Below are positions 36,680 to 45,198 of a stretch of 64,000 nt of DNA, in pieces. The notes beneath the pieces were generated by a model that was not told the DNA's origin, did not search any database, and saw nothing but the letters and a program-made list of their open reading frames with translations. Position numbers and translations under genes: made by a program. Position 1 is the first letter of the stretch; each line of letters begins with the position of its first letter. Source of the stretch: Lewinellaceae bacterium (GTDB lineage: Bacteria > Bacteroidota > Bacteroidia > Chitinophagales > Saprospiraceae); contig JACJYR010000001.1 of assembly GCA_020636005.1 (NCBI GenBank), forward strand, positions 630,001 to 694,000. The letters are read 5' to 3'.

Positions 36680-37357
36680 TCAAAACTTGCTGATCAACCG
36701 GGCATTGCTCAATGGCTGCTGGTTTTCGTCGAGCAGGTTCATCATATAGGTGCCGGTGGGCAGGTTGGCAATATCGTACCAATCGCCTTCGGCGACAGAG
36801 AAGCGCTGTACCTGCTTCCCGGACAAATCGTGGATGGCGAGGTAGGCGATTTTGCCTTCGGTGCCGCTGAGGGTAAAGAGGCCGGCGGTGGGGTTGGGGT
36901 AGGCTTTGAAGTTGGCGAGTTGGATTTCTTTGGTGCCGCTGATGCCAGTGTCGAACACATAAATAGCGGAGGCCGAGTTGGCAGGGTCAGCTACTTCTGA
37001 AACAGTAAGTTCAAATACACCAAGCCCTGCATAATAATTATTGGGGTAGAGGTGAAGGTCAAGGGTAGCGCCGGTTTCCTGGGCCTCCATGACGAACTGT
37101 TTGGTGCTGACCGTTTCAAAATAGCACAGGTTCTTGTCGCAGACACCTGATGTCCATTCGGCAGGGGCGGATATGACCGTGCGTACCCATTGAAAGGTTT
37201 TCTGTTGGTTGGAGTTGTTGTCAATGGTGTTGTGGGCAGCCACATCTACGCTGCCGCTCGGCACAGTAGTGTAGGTAGAGTCATTCTCAATGGCGACCTG
37301 CGACCTGAGTGTGCCAAAGCCTGCCAACAAAGCAAAAAAGAGTAGATATTTTTTCAT
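36680..37357 (-). CDS. Small T9SS-exported protein
   Basis: This is a 225-residue protein. A signal peptide lies at 1-19 (MKKYLLFFALLAGFGTLRSQ). A ~115-residue beta-rich domain with two cysteines (VCDKNLCYFE) follows, then a type A Por sorting domain from ~150 (FKAYPNPTAGLFTLSG, GTYMMNLLDENQQPL, ARLISKF). The central domain is not recognised; its layout (disulphide, beta strands) is typical of secreted binding proteins. It is monocistronic, with its own terminator. Confidence 0.82.
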   Translation of the reverse strand: MKKYLLFFALLAGFGTLRSQVAIENDSTYTTVPSGSVDVAAHNTIDNNSNQQKTFQWVRTVISAPAEWTSGVCDKNLCYFETVSTKQFVMEAQETGATLDLHLYPNNYYAGLGVFELTVSEVADPANSASAIYVFDTGISGTKEIQLANFKAYPNPTAGLFTLSGTEGKIAYLAIHDLSGKQVQRFSVAEGDWYDIANLPTGTYMMNLLDENQQPLSNARLISKF

Positions 37358-37561
37358 GTTTGATTTTGATTAAATGTGAAAGGTTTTCCAAAGAACCTAT
37401 TGAAAAAAGGATGGCAATGAAAAACTCTCGTGGTTAAAAAAAAATATGCCCGAAATTAATGAAAATAAACGGGTGGTGCAAATCTCCGTAAAACGCACTT
37501 GATAAATACCGGACTAATGATTGCAGCCTTTTTGTTGGTATTCAATTTTTGCCGATACAAC

Positions 37562-37604
37562 AAAAAAAAAGCGGGCACCGGAATTTGCTCCACAGTGCCC
37601 GCCC
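37562..37604 (-). terminator. Terminator of the Omp28-like T9SS protein gene
   Basis: GCGGGCAC and GTGCCCGC form an 8-bp GC-rich stem, and an A9 run on the plus strand gives the U-tract for the minus-strand transcript. Confidence 0.75.
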
Positions 37605-37647
37605 CTCTTTTTCAAAGATTATGGTAAAGCCCGGTAGGGGCTACGAA

Positions 37648-39582
37648 TTAACGAGTCAGCATTACCCGCTGTGTGGCCAGCACATCGTCCATGCGTACAT
37701 GGATGAAATACATGCCATTGTTGAGGGTCGTTGCATTGAAAGGAAGCACATTGGCACCAGACAACTGGCCATAGTCTTTTTCAACCACCAATTTGCCTAC
37801 CGCATCGTAAACCTGTACAGTGACATTGGCTGTGTTCGCAAGATTTACATTAATATTTGTCACATCGCTGAAAGGGTTCGGCGAAACACTAACTGCCTCA
37901 TGGCTGAACACTTCATTGGAAGCAGTTTCTACGAAAAGGCCATTTTCGATAGCCTCGTCAAGCGTAACAGATTTGACGTTGACGACATACCCTTGATCGT
38001 CCATCAGCACGCCAATGATGTGGATATTGTCCAGATTGTAGGTGGCAGGAATGGTGTAGGTCGTAAAGGTAAAGCCAAAATGGTCGTCTTCTTCCGCTGC
38101 ATCCGGCAGGCTGCCTGTTGCACCGTTGAAACCTCCGAGCAGGGCACGTCCGACATGGTCATAGACCATCATGCTGGCGGGTACGGCACCGGGGAGCAGT
38201 TCATAACCGCCCATTGGGCCATTGCCACCACCGGAGTAGGCATTGATCTGATCGTAAGTGCTTGCAGTGCCTGTGACACCATCTTCGATAAGGATGGCAT
38301 TGAGCTTATAACCAGCTCCTACGCTTTCGAGGAACTCAGCATCCACAGAAACGGTAAGTTTACGGGTAGCATCGTCAAATTCTGCGCCGACGCCCAACCT
38401 GGCCGGTGGGGCAAGGGTAACTTCCTGGAGGAATGGTTCTTCAATCTCAGAAGGATCCAGGATCTCAACCCTGTTGAAAACGACGGAGGGGAAACCCGGA
38501 AAGTCAGGGAACCCAGTAATGCCGGTATTATAGGCGGCGAGTACCATAGGATCCTGGTTGTGTACAGCTATGCCGACAAAGTGCCCCGGATAACGATGCG
38601 TCATGCCTTCGAGGAAGACCGCACCCCTGGGGCACCACTGGCACCAGGTACCTGTTGCTTCTTCCACCAATACACCTTTGTCAGGATGAGGGTTGACACT
38701 CGAAACCGTGAAGGTGCCACCTTCGTCATTGGAAACGTCTTCGTCATCGCCCATACCGTTTACATTGGAGATAGATACGGTGATATCTGTTGAACCGTCC
38801 ACAATGACAAAGGGAATGGTTGATTCTATCAGGCCCGTTTCACCAAACCCGATATTGAGGCCGGTGATGGTCTCGGTGTTGGTGCTGTTGCCATCGCTCC
38901 AGGTCAGGTCAACGGATTCGATGGTTTCAACACCGTTGTTGATGATAGCGCCGCCAGGGTAAACTTCCACGCCCACCAGGCCGCCTGCAAAAAACTCTTC
39001 TTCGTTCAAATAACTGAATTTTCCATCGCGGGTGACGCTGGGGGAGGAGATCCTCACGTCGTCAAAACACCAGCCATAGTTCCACTGGTTGCCATCGTCA
39101 TATTCGAAGGCGAGGCGGATGGTCTGGCCGGCATAATCCGGAAGGACTGTGCCGATTTCCTGCCAGGGGCCTGAGCTTTCCAGGTTGAAAATTTCTTCCC
39201 AGGTAGCGCCGTCGTCGGTAGAAGCATAAACTTTAGCTGTTTCGTCGAGACCTTGAAAGTCGCCATTGACGAAAAAGGATTCAAAATACAGCACCAATGT
39301 ACCGGATGCGCCTGCCAGATCAATTGGGCCAGTCTCAACCCGGCCTTTTTGACCGGTTCCGTTCACAATGGCGTCGTCGTTGAAGGCCATGAACATGGTA
39401 TGCGCAGCTGGAGCAAAGTATTGGCTGGAAGCACCGGCGGCATCGGTCAGTTCCCATTCGCCGTCTTTTGTCCAATCAGCCGGGAAGCCCGACTCAAAGT
39501 CTTCCGAGAAATAGACCGTTTGTGCCTCTGCTGTAAAACAAAGGAACAGGGCGGGTAATAACAAGAGTAAAAAATTCTTCAT
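37648..39582 (-). CDS. T9SS-exported protein with Omp28-like thioredoxin-fold domain
   Basis: This is a 644-residue protein. A signal peptide ends near AEAQ (residue 20). Residues ~22-180 form a MAM-like/choice-of-anchor J domain (FSEDFESGFPADWTKDGEW, WCFDDVRISSP). A CARDB-like segment follows. Residues ~300-500 resemble Omp28-type proteins with a CxxC site (GTWCQWCPRG). The end is a type A sorting domain (VSVSPNPFSDVTNINVN, GMYFIHVRMDDVLATQRVML). The CxxC suggests a thioredoxin-fold redox or binding function at the surface. A possible -7 box (TACATTTG, minus strand) lies ~250 nt upstream. It is monocistronic. Confidence 0.87.
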   Translation of the reverse strand: MKNFLLLLLPALFLCFTAEAQTVYFSEDFESGFPADWTKDGEWELTDAAGASSQYFAPAAHTMFMAFNDDAIVNGTGQKGRVETGPIDLAGASGTLVLYFESFFVNGDFQGLDETAKVYASTDDGATWEEIFNLESSGPWQEIGTVLPDYAGQTIRLAFEYDDGNQWNYGWCFDDVRISSPSVTRDGKFSYLNEEEFFAGGLVGVEVYPGGAIINNGVETIESVDLTWSDGNSTNTETITGLNIGFGETGLIESTIPFVIVDGSTDITVSISNVNGMGDDEDVSNDEGGTFTVSSVNPHPDKGVLVEEATGTWCQWCPRGAVFLEGMTHRYPGHFVGIAVHNQDPMVLAAYNTGITGFPDFPGFPSVVFNRVEILDPSEIEEPFLQEVTLAPPARLGVGAEFDDATRKLTVSVDAEFLESVGAGYKLNAILIEDGVTGTASTYDQINAYSGGGNGPMGGYELLPGAVPASMMVYDHVGRALLGGFNGATGSLPDAAEEDDHFGFTFTTYTIPATYNLDNIHIIGVLMDDQGYVVNVKSVTLDEAIENGLFVETASNEVFSHEAVSVSPNPFSDVTNINVNLANTANVTVQVYDAVGKLVVEKDYGQLSGANVLPFNATTLNNGMYFIHVRMDDVLATQRVMLTR

Positions 39583-40076
39583 AAAGGTTGAGATTTAGAT
39601 GAAAATTATTGGGTTTGTGATTTAGCTTTTGTTGAACGGAGAGCGCCTCCTTTTCCAGTAAACTGCCAGGAACATTCCTGAAATTTTAGATGTAAAAACC
39701 AGTTCGTGGAAAATGGGGAAATACTGTTTGCCAAAGGCTGAAAGTTTTGGGAAAGTTTTGTATTTGTAGGATATGCATGAATTAGGGCGGCCAGAAAACA
39801 AATACCAGGTAACTTGGCCCTTTTAGTTAAGTGGCAAATGTACGCAATTAGATCCCGAATTCAGTTTAGGTTGGGCGAATTCTATTTTGTCTTTTTTACG
39901 ACCTTATTCGTTTCTGCCCTGCCCTGCCCGCTTTGGGCGTGCTTTTGCAGCTGTGACATTTACCTTCTGTGACGGGATCAATCTGTCTAATACCTGCCAA
40001 TCCCTACATTTGCTGCCTGGAACGGCCCGATAGCGGGGCGGCCACTTTTTAACTTTCTCAAACACTCATTTTTCTC
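39583..40076. other. 494-bp divergent spacer with promoters only
   Basis: It separates divergent genes. Minus-strand TACATTTG at 39835-39842 may serve the Omp28-like gene. Plus-strand TACATTTG at 40005-40012 may serve the oxidoreductase gene. No coding frame or RNA structure of note was seen. Confidence 0.5.
40005..40012 (+). promoter_or_regulatory. -7 box of the Gfo/Idh/MocA gene
   Basis: TACATTTG fits the consensus; the start codon is 65 nt downstream. Confidence 0.5.
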
Positions 40077-41060
40077 ATGCTAAAAATAGGCTTGCTCGGC
40101 GCCGGCCACCTCGGCAAAATCCACCTGAAATGCCTGGCGGAATTGCAGGGCGACTTTGTAGTCACCGGCTTCATTGATCCCGATGCCGGGGCTGCCACGG
40201 AAGCAATGGAAAGGTACGGCGTCCGGCTGTTCGACAATATGGAAGCGCTCCTTGGGTCAGTGGATGCCATTGACATCGTGACGCCCACCCTTACGCACTA
40301 CGCCCTGGCCGCACAGGCCATCCGGGCGGGCAAGCATGTTTTCATCGAAAAACCCGTGACCGAGACGCCGGAGGAAGCAAAGACGCTCCTGGAACTGGCG
40401 GCCCGCCACGGGGCCGTGGTGCAGGTGGGCCATGTGGAGCGTTTCAACCCCGCTATGCGCTCCGTGCGGCATTTGGCGCTCAACCCCATGTTCGTGGAGG
40501 CCCACCGGCTGGCCAACTTCAACCCCCGTGGCACGGATGTGCCGGTGGTGCTTGACCTGATGATCCACGATATTGACATCGTGTTGAGCCTGGTGAAATC
40601 GCCCGTGAAAAACATCAGCGCCAGCGGCGTCGCCGTGGTGAGCGACACGCCCGACATCGCCAACGCCCGCATCGAGTTCGAGAACGGCTGCGTGGCCAAC
40701 CTGACTGCCAGCCGCATTTCCATGAAGCAAATGCGCAGGGTGCGCCTGTTCCAAAAAGACGCCTACATCGGCCTGGATTTTTTGGAGAAAAGCGCCCAGG
40801 TGCTGCGGATGTACGAGCATAACGGCGGGCCTGTGCCTTCCAATGGGTTTGAGCTGGAAACACCCAATGGCACCAAGGTCATCACGATGGAGGTGCCGGT
40901 TTCAGCGCCAGTGAATGCGATCCAGGAAGAGTTGAGGGCTTTTGCCGAAAGTATCAGGGAGGGGAAGCCACCGGTGGTGTCCTTGCAGGAGGGATACGAG
41001 GCGTTGCGGGTAGCATGGGCGGTGATGGGGCAGATTGACGAGCGGTTGGGGAAAAAGTAA
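40077..41060 (+). CDS. Gfo/Idh/MocA family NAD(P)-dependent oxidoreductase
   Basis: This is a 327-residue protein. The Rossmann motif GLLGAGHLGKIH opens the protein. The active-site lysine region EKPVTETPEEAKTL lies near residue 95, and the C-terminal alpha/beta domain carries DLMIHDIDIVLSLVKSPVKN. Family members oxidise or reduce sugars, inositols or related ring compounds. Nothing in the neighbourhood names the substrate. It is cytoplasmic, with its own promoter and with a long inverted repeat behind it. Confidence 0.9.
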   Translation: MLKIGLLGAGHLGKIHLKCLAELQGDFVVTGFIDPDAGAATEAMERYGVRLFDNMEALLGSVDAIDIVTPTLTHYALAAQAIRAGKHVFIEKPVTETPEEAKTLLELAARHGAVVQVGHVERFNPAMRSVRHLALNPMFVEAHRLANFNPRGTDVPVVLDLMIHDIDIVLSLVKSPVKNISASGVAVVSDTPDIANARIEFENGCVANLTASRISMKQMRRVRLFQKDAYIGLDFLEKSAQVLRMYEHNGGPVPSNGFELETPNGTKVITMEVPVSAPVNAIQEELRAFAESIREGKPPVVSLQEGYEALRVAWAVMGQIDERLGKK

Positions 41061-41161
41061 GGTGGATTGCCTCTTTTGTTGTGAACCTGTTATTTTTGCC
41101 TGGGCCACCCGGACATAAATTCGAGTTGGTGTTTCGTGAAATATTTAAGGTTCTTTGACAA

Positions 41162-41361
41162 ATTTTCAACCCACGACTTAAGTCGTGCATTTATTTAGCG
41201 GTAAAAAGTCAGTAAATAAGCTCTCTTTTCCGCCCCTGACCCCTAAAGGGGAACCAAATCGGCAACTATCTACGAACTTCCCAATGGGGTTCCCCTTTAG
41301 GGGTCAGGGGCGGAGTAAGGCGGGAGGCGCTAAATAGATACTTAAGTCGTGGGTTGAAAAT
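41162..41361. repeat. ~200-bp inverted repeat (hairpin element)
   Basis: The left arm (41162-41254) and right arm (41286-41361) match as reverse complements in blocks: ATTTTCAACCCACGACTTAAG with CTTAAGTCGTGGGTTGAAAA, ATTTAGCG with CGCTAAAT, and TCCGCCCCTGACCCCTAAAG with its complement. Some unpaired bases lie in the left arm. The loop is ~31 nt. No coding capacity; it resembles a miniature inverted-repeat or REP-like element. Confidence 0.8.
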
Positions 41362-41482
41362 CAAGCAGTTATGTGCTAAACCGTTTTAGCGGTTTCCTTA
41401 CTCCACAGAATTTGAACGGGAAATTGAAAAACCCCTGTCAGGCAAGCAGGCAAAAACAACGTGAAAACCCAAGCCTACGTGC

Positions 41483-41527
41483 AAAAATGCCATCGCCCCG
41501 GCATCTGCCCGGGGCGATGGCATTTTT
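41483..41527 (+). terminator. Perfect 19-bp hairpin just before the amidohydrolase start
   Basis: Bases 41483-41501 and 41509-41527 are exact complements around a 7-nt loop, with A's on the left and T's on the right, so it could stop transcription both ways. The next ATG is only 19 nt away, and a CATTTTTG -7-like box overlaps its right arm. Confidence 0.75.
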
Positions 41528-41545
41528 GATAAACCAATCTGGCCG

Positions 41546-42751
41546 ATGCAAAAATTAACTGCCAACTACATCTTCCCCATTTCCTCGGAACCCGTTAAGG
41601 AAGGCGTCGTTGTCATAGACGACAACGGCAAAATCCTGTCCATCGACCGCCGGGAAAACCACGATCCGGCCAGCCTGAAGACTTGCGATGGCGTCATCGT
41701 CCCCGGTTTCATCAATGCCCACTGCCACCTCGAACTGTCGCACATGAAGGGCGTGGCGCCAACGGGCACAGGGCTTTTGCCGTTTTTAAAAACCGTCGTC
41801 AACCATCGGGACGTGCCGCAGGAACAAATACTCGAAGCTATTGAACAGGCCGACCAGGAGATGTACGACGCAGGCATCGTGGCCGTTGGTGATATTTCGA
41901 ATAAGGCCGATACCGCCGCCACCAAAAACAAGAGCAAAATCCGGTACTATACTTTCGTTGAAATGTTCGACTTCCTGAAGGACGAATGGGCTGAAAAAAC
42001 CTTCAGCGATTACTACGAAATTTTCAAACAACAGGCCAGCGAAAACGGCCACCGCAAGAGCTGCGTTCCCCACGCTCCCTACACCGTGTCATCAAAACTT
42101 TTCCAGCTAATCAACGAAGCCAACCGTCCACCGTCCACCGCCCACCGCCCACCGTTGACCATCAGCATACACAACCAGGAAACCATCCACGAGGACGAGT
42201 TTTTCCTCCAAAAAACAGGAGACTTCATGGACTTTTACGATGCTTTCAACATCCCGATAGCTGCATTCAAACCCACCGGCAAACCCTCCATCTATTACGC
42301 CCTTGAACGCATGGACCCCCGCCATCGCAGCCTTTTCGTCCATAACACCATGACCCAGCCCGAAGAAATCCGTGCCGCCCACGCCTGGGCCACCTATCCC
42401 CAAAATGTATTCTGGGCCACCTGCCCCAACGCCAACCTCTACATCGAAAACCGCTTGCCCAATTACCGGCATTTTATTGAAAATGAAGCCAAAATGTGCA
42501 TCGGCACGGACAGCCTGACTTCCAACTGGCAGCTCTCCGTGCTGGAAGAAATGAAGGCCATCGCCCGTTTTCAGAGCTATGTGGGTTTTGAAACCCTGCT
42601 GCGCTGGGCCACGCTTAATGGGGCGGAGGCACTGGGCTTCGAGGAAGCATTGGGCAGTCTTGAAGTGGGAAAATCGCCAGGGCTGAACTTGGTGGATATA
42701 AAGGAAGACTGGAAATTGACGGCGGCTACTACTGTAAAACGTTTAGTTTAA
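41546..42751 (+). CDS. Amidohydrolase family metal-dependent hydrolase/deaminase
   Basis: This is a 401-residue protein. Metal-site motifs of the COG0402-type amidohydrolases are seen: HCHLELSH (residues ~58-65), PHAPYTV with the third His, SIHNQE with the fourth, and the catalytic Asp in GTDSLTSN. This group includes guanine, S-adenosylhomocysteine and aminofutalosine deaminases; the last is a reasonable candidate in Bacteroidota but not shown by context. The segment NRPPSTAHRPP at about residue 192-202 is encoded by a tandem 7-nt repeat and looks inserted. The gene is monocistronic, with a bidirectional terminator after it. Confidence 0.85.
   Translation: MQKLTANYIFPISSEPVKEGVVVIDDNGKILSIDRRENHDPASLKTCDGVIVPGFINAHCHLELSHMKGVAPTGTGLLPFLKTVVNHRDVPQEQILEAIEQADQEMYDAGIVAVGDISNKADTAATKNKSKIRYYTFVEMFDFLKDEWAEKTFSDYYEIFKQQASENGHRKSCVPHAPYTVSSKLFQLINEANRPPSTAHRPPLTISIHNQETIHEDEFFLQKTGDFMDFYDAFNIPIAAFKPTGKPSIYYALERMDPRHRSLFVHNTMTQPEEIRAAHAWATYPQNVFWATCPNANLYIENRLPNYRHFIENEAKMCIGTDSLTSNWQLSVLEEMKAIARFQSYVGFETLLRWATLNGAEALGFEEALGSLEVGKSPGLNLVDIKEDWKLTAATTVKRLV
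42124..42158 (+). repeat. In-frame 7-nt tandem repeat inside the amidohydrolase gene
   Basis: Units CCGTCCA, CCGTCCA, CCGCCCA, CCGCCCA and CCGTTGA are consecutive. Gain or loss of one unit would shift the reading frame. The same heptamer occurs at 51933-51960 inside the nuclease gene. Confidence 0.85.
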
Positions 42752-42756
42752 AAATG

Positions 42757-42788
42757 AAAAGCCCAACCGGAAAATCCAATTGGGCTTT
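42757..42788. terminator. Bidirectional terminator between amidohydrolase and tRNA-Ser
   Basis: AAAAGCCCAA (42757-42766) pairs with TTGGGCTTT (42780-42788). A's on one side and T's on the other serve both converging transcripts. Confidence 0.75.
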
Positions 42789-42794
42789 GGGAAG

Positions 42795-42881
42795 CGGAGA
42801 GGGAGGGATTCGAACCCCCGGTACCTTGCGGTACGACGGTTTTCAAGACCGTTGCAATAAACCAGGCTCTGCCACCTCTCC
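42795..42881 (-). tRNA. tRNA-Ser (anticodon UGA)
   Basis: This is an 87-nt cloverleaf on the minus strand. The acceptor stem is GGAGAGG/CCTCTCC with discriminator G. The anticodon stem-loop ACGGTCTTGAAAACCGT carries anticodon TGA. A long class II variable arm (TACCGCAAGGTA) and a GGTTCGAATCC T-arm are present. CCA is not encoded. The -7 box TACCTTTG lies ~33 nt upstream (42914-42921). It decodes UCA and other UCN serine codons. Confidence 0.96.
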
Positions 42882-42913
42882 GGGTTTCGCCTTGACTTTT
42901 TCAAAGGCGGTCG

Positions 42914-42921
42914 CAAAGGTA
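42914..42921 (-). promoter_or_regulatory. -7 box of tRNA-Ser
   Basis: Minus-strand TACCTTTG fits TAnnTTTG, at a spacing suited to a short 5' leader on the tRNA precursor. Confidence 0.6.
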
Positions 42922-43016
42922 AAATCCTTTGGGAAAAAATGAAATGCTTTCTATGGCGGTTTTTCCAACGAGGGAAGCCAGAAAAAAGGTTCTGCCGCAG
43001 CGGCATTTTTCCTTAA

Positions 43017-43118
43017 GGATTGAAGGAAAAATAAAACGGCTATCTTATTTTTAAAAAACCCTTCTAGTACTGGCGTTTCAAAATCAAAATAGCGCAGTTA
43101 TTTTTTCATCGTTACTAA
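43017..43118 (+). repeat. Dispersed intergenic repeat family A, copy 2
   Basis: GGATTGAAGGAAAAATAAAA and TCTTATTTTTAAAAAACCC, then AGTACTGGCGTTTCAAAATC and TTATTTTTTCATCGTTACTA, match the other copies. The hairpin arms near its start are degenerate in this copy. Confidence 0.75.
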
Positions 43119-43185
43119 AAAACATCATCCGCTTGCAGTTCCCTGGCTTCGCAGCAGGCCAATGCACGCTGGCAGGCTCATTTTT

Positions 43186-44676
43186 TCAGTACCCTTTTCC
43201 CTTGTTCTTCCCGGTAATGGGCTTTGGCGAATCCATGTCCACTTCATCGCCGTGGGCGACCTTGAACTCCACCCTGCGGTTCATCAAAGTACTGCCGGTG
43301 GAGGGCACCAGCGGTTCGTTTTCACCGCTGTAATTCAGGATGAGGCGGCTGCGGGCGATGCCGTGTATGTTCACTAAATGGTTGATGGCAGCGTTGGCCC
43401 TGTTGTATGAGAGGTTCAGGTTGTAGGCATCGGAGGCAGTCTTGTCCGTAAACCCGGTGACGACCACTTTCAGGTCCCGGTTGCTTTTCATCACGTTGGC
43501 GATATTGGCCAGGCTCCCATAGTCGGCGTACCTGATTTTGTAGCTGTCTATGTTGAAGTGGATGATGGGCAAAAACCAATCTGCTATGCCTCCCTGGCCG
43601 AAATAAGCTCCACCGGAAGTACTGCCTCCATTGTCGCCGCCCTTTTTGCCCGGAGAAGTATAGCCACTGATTTGATCGTCAAACACTTTTTTGACATCGT
43701 CCTCGGTCATAAATGGCTTTCCTTCTTCCTGAACGGCAATCTTGCGGCCTTTTTTCACATAAGGCTCGTCGTCTTCAAAATTGGGGATGCCGTCCCCGTC
43801 GCTGTCGAGGGCCATGCCCCTCGTGTCCACTTCTGCGCCGGGAGGAGTGTTGTTGTCCTGGTCCAACAGGTCAATGACCCCGTCGCCATCGGTATCCGTC
43901 AGGTCAAAGACTGGGCGGTTTTTTAATTCGGTGACATCTTTCATCAGGACGTCCATGGGGTTGACCCAATAAAGCGGTTCGGCCTTTTTGTCCTTGTTGC
44001 CCAGGTTGAAGTTCAGCCGGACACTGGAATAGGACAGCACATCCGTCCGCTTGCGATCTACCCCGTCCAGGCGGTCGCCATCTTTGCCAAACAGCACGGA
44101 AGCCTTGCTCTCAAAGCCCAGGTTGAACCGGGGGGCGATCCTGAAAGCGATACCTGCGCCCATATCCCCGTGGGTCTGTACCACGTAGCCCATAGCAACA
44201 GGTGGCGGGTTGTTGATGCCTGTTTTCAGGACGTCCAGCTTGAAGCGGTTAAGGCCACCCCCAATGATGGCATAAAGGTTCACTTTGCGGTTGGTATTGG
44301 GCGTCCACAGAAGGTTATTGACGGAAATAAGCAGTTGCAGGGTACCCGATTGGAATGTAGCCTGCGTATTGCCATCGTCCTGGTCATCATTTTTCAGTTC
44401 GGCATACAGGCCATCCAGGCGCAGGGAAAAAACATAGTCAATAGCCCTTCGGATGTGAAACCCGGCGCCCCAGTTTGGCACAAAATCTACATCACCAAAC
44501 GTGAAGGCAGAACCGGCGTGCAAACCGATTTCCCACATGTGCGCCGGGGTGGCCTTGTAGGGCTGCGGCAAGGGCGGCACAGCATCCACCGTAGGGGCAT
44601 TTTGGGCTGGAAGGGTTAATGGCAGGATAAAAACGACGAGATAGGGGAGTATAGTGATGTTTATTCTTTTAGCCAT
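43186..44676 (-). CDS. OmpA family outer-membrane protein with calcium-type linker
   Basis: This is a 496-residue protein. A signal peptide ends at LPAQ (~residue 25). An outer-membrane barrel-like domain covers ~45-260. Two thrombospondin type 3-like segments follow (DTDGDGVIDLLDQDNN, DSDGDGIPNFEDDEP). The last ~140 residues are an OmpA C-terminal peptidoglycan-binding domain (IHFNIDSYKIRYADYGSLAN, VTGFTDKTASDAYNLNLSYN, RANAAINHL, NRRVEFKV). It links the outer membrane to the cell wall. A -7 box TAAATTTG lies at 44766-44773. It is monocistronic. Confidence 0.9.
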   Translation of the reverse strand: MAKRINITILPYLVVFILPLTLPAQNAPTVDAVPPLPQPYKATPAHMWEIGLHAGSAFTFGDVDFVPNWGAGFHIRRAIDYVFSLRLDGLYAELKNDDQDDGNTQATFQSGTLQLLISVNNLLWTPNTNRKVNLYAIIGGGLNRFKLDVLKTGINNPPPVAMGYVVQTHGDMGAGIAFRIAPRFNLGFESKASVLFGKDGDRLDGVDRKRTDVLSYSSVRLNFNLGNKDKKAEPLYWVNPMDVLMKDVTELKNRPVFDLTDTDGDGVIDLLDQDNNTPPGAEVDTRGMALDSDGDGIPNFEDDEPYVKKGRKIAVQEEGKPFMTEDDVKKVFDDQISGYTSPGKKGGDNGGSTSGGAYFGQGGIADWFLPIIHFNIDSYKIRYADYGSLANIANVMKSNRDLKVVVTGFTDKTASDAYNLNLSYNRANAAINHLVNIHGIARSRLILNYSGENEPLVPSTGSTLMNRRVEFKVAHGDEVDMDSPKPITGKNKGKGY

Positions 44677-44765
44677 AGAAAGTTGTTTTTAGGTGATAAA
44701 ATCGGTGCAGGGCCATGGAAAAACAAATTGCAAGTCCAAAAAGAGCAAGGTACTTTCTAAACATG

Positions 44766-44773
44766 CAAATTTA
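44766..44773 (-). promoter_or_regulatory. -7 box of the OmpA-family gene
   Basis: Minus-strand TAAATTTG, 90 nt before the start codon. The remaining spacer 44774-45198 shows no gene or repeat that I could support. Confidence 0.5.
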
Positions 44774-45198
44774 GCCATGAAGGGGTAAATCATCAAAATG
44801 AGCATGTTTTACCTGCGACTGCCTCTTAGAGGGTCAATACATAAAAGTCTGATGTCCTGCTTTTTGTTCGTTTCAAATCAACATTTAGGGCCTTTACTGC
44901 GTGTTGGATAAAAGGATCGGAAAGCGTAGAAAATTTGTATTGGCTTTTAAAACTTTCCTGGCCCTCTAACCAGGCCAGGCACTAAATAAGTGAAAAACCC
45001 AGGCCCGGAAGGATCTTGTATATTTTACGGGAAAACGGCAGCCCCGGTTTCCGATTTTAACCGGAAATCAAGTCGGTGGTGCAAAAATGCGCTATCCATC
45101 AGTTGGTTTTCTGCCAATCCGGGGCAAGGGGAAGCATTCCCGTGCGGGAAACAGCCAGCCAGGGCTGCACCATGATTTTCTCATTCCACGTTGCGGCC

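Noticed and set aside
37549..38793. 414-codon plus-strand frame opposite the Omp28-like gene
   Set aside because: It begins in the terminator of the real gene and has no recognisable domain; the minus-strand protein has signal peptide, CxxC and sorting domain.
41373..41558. 61-codon frame before the amidohydrolase
   Set aside because: It runs through the perfect hairpin at 41483-41527 and into the next gene; no signal or homology recognised.
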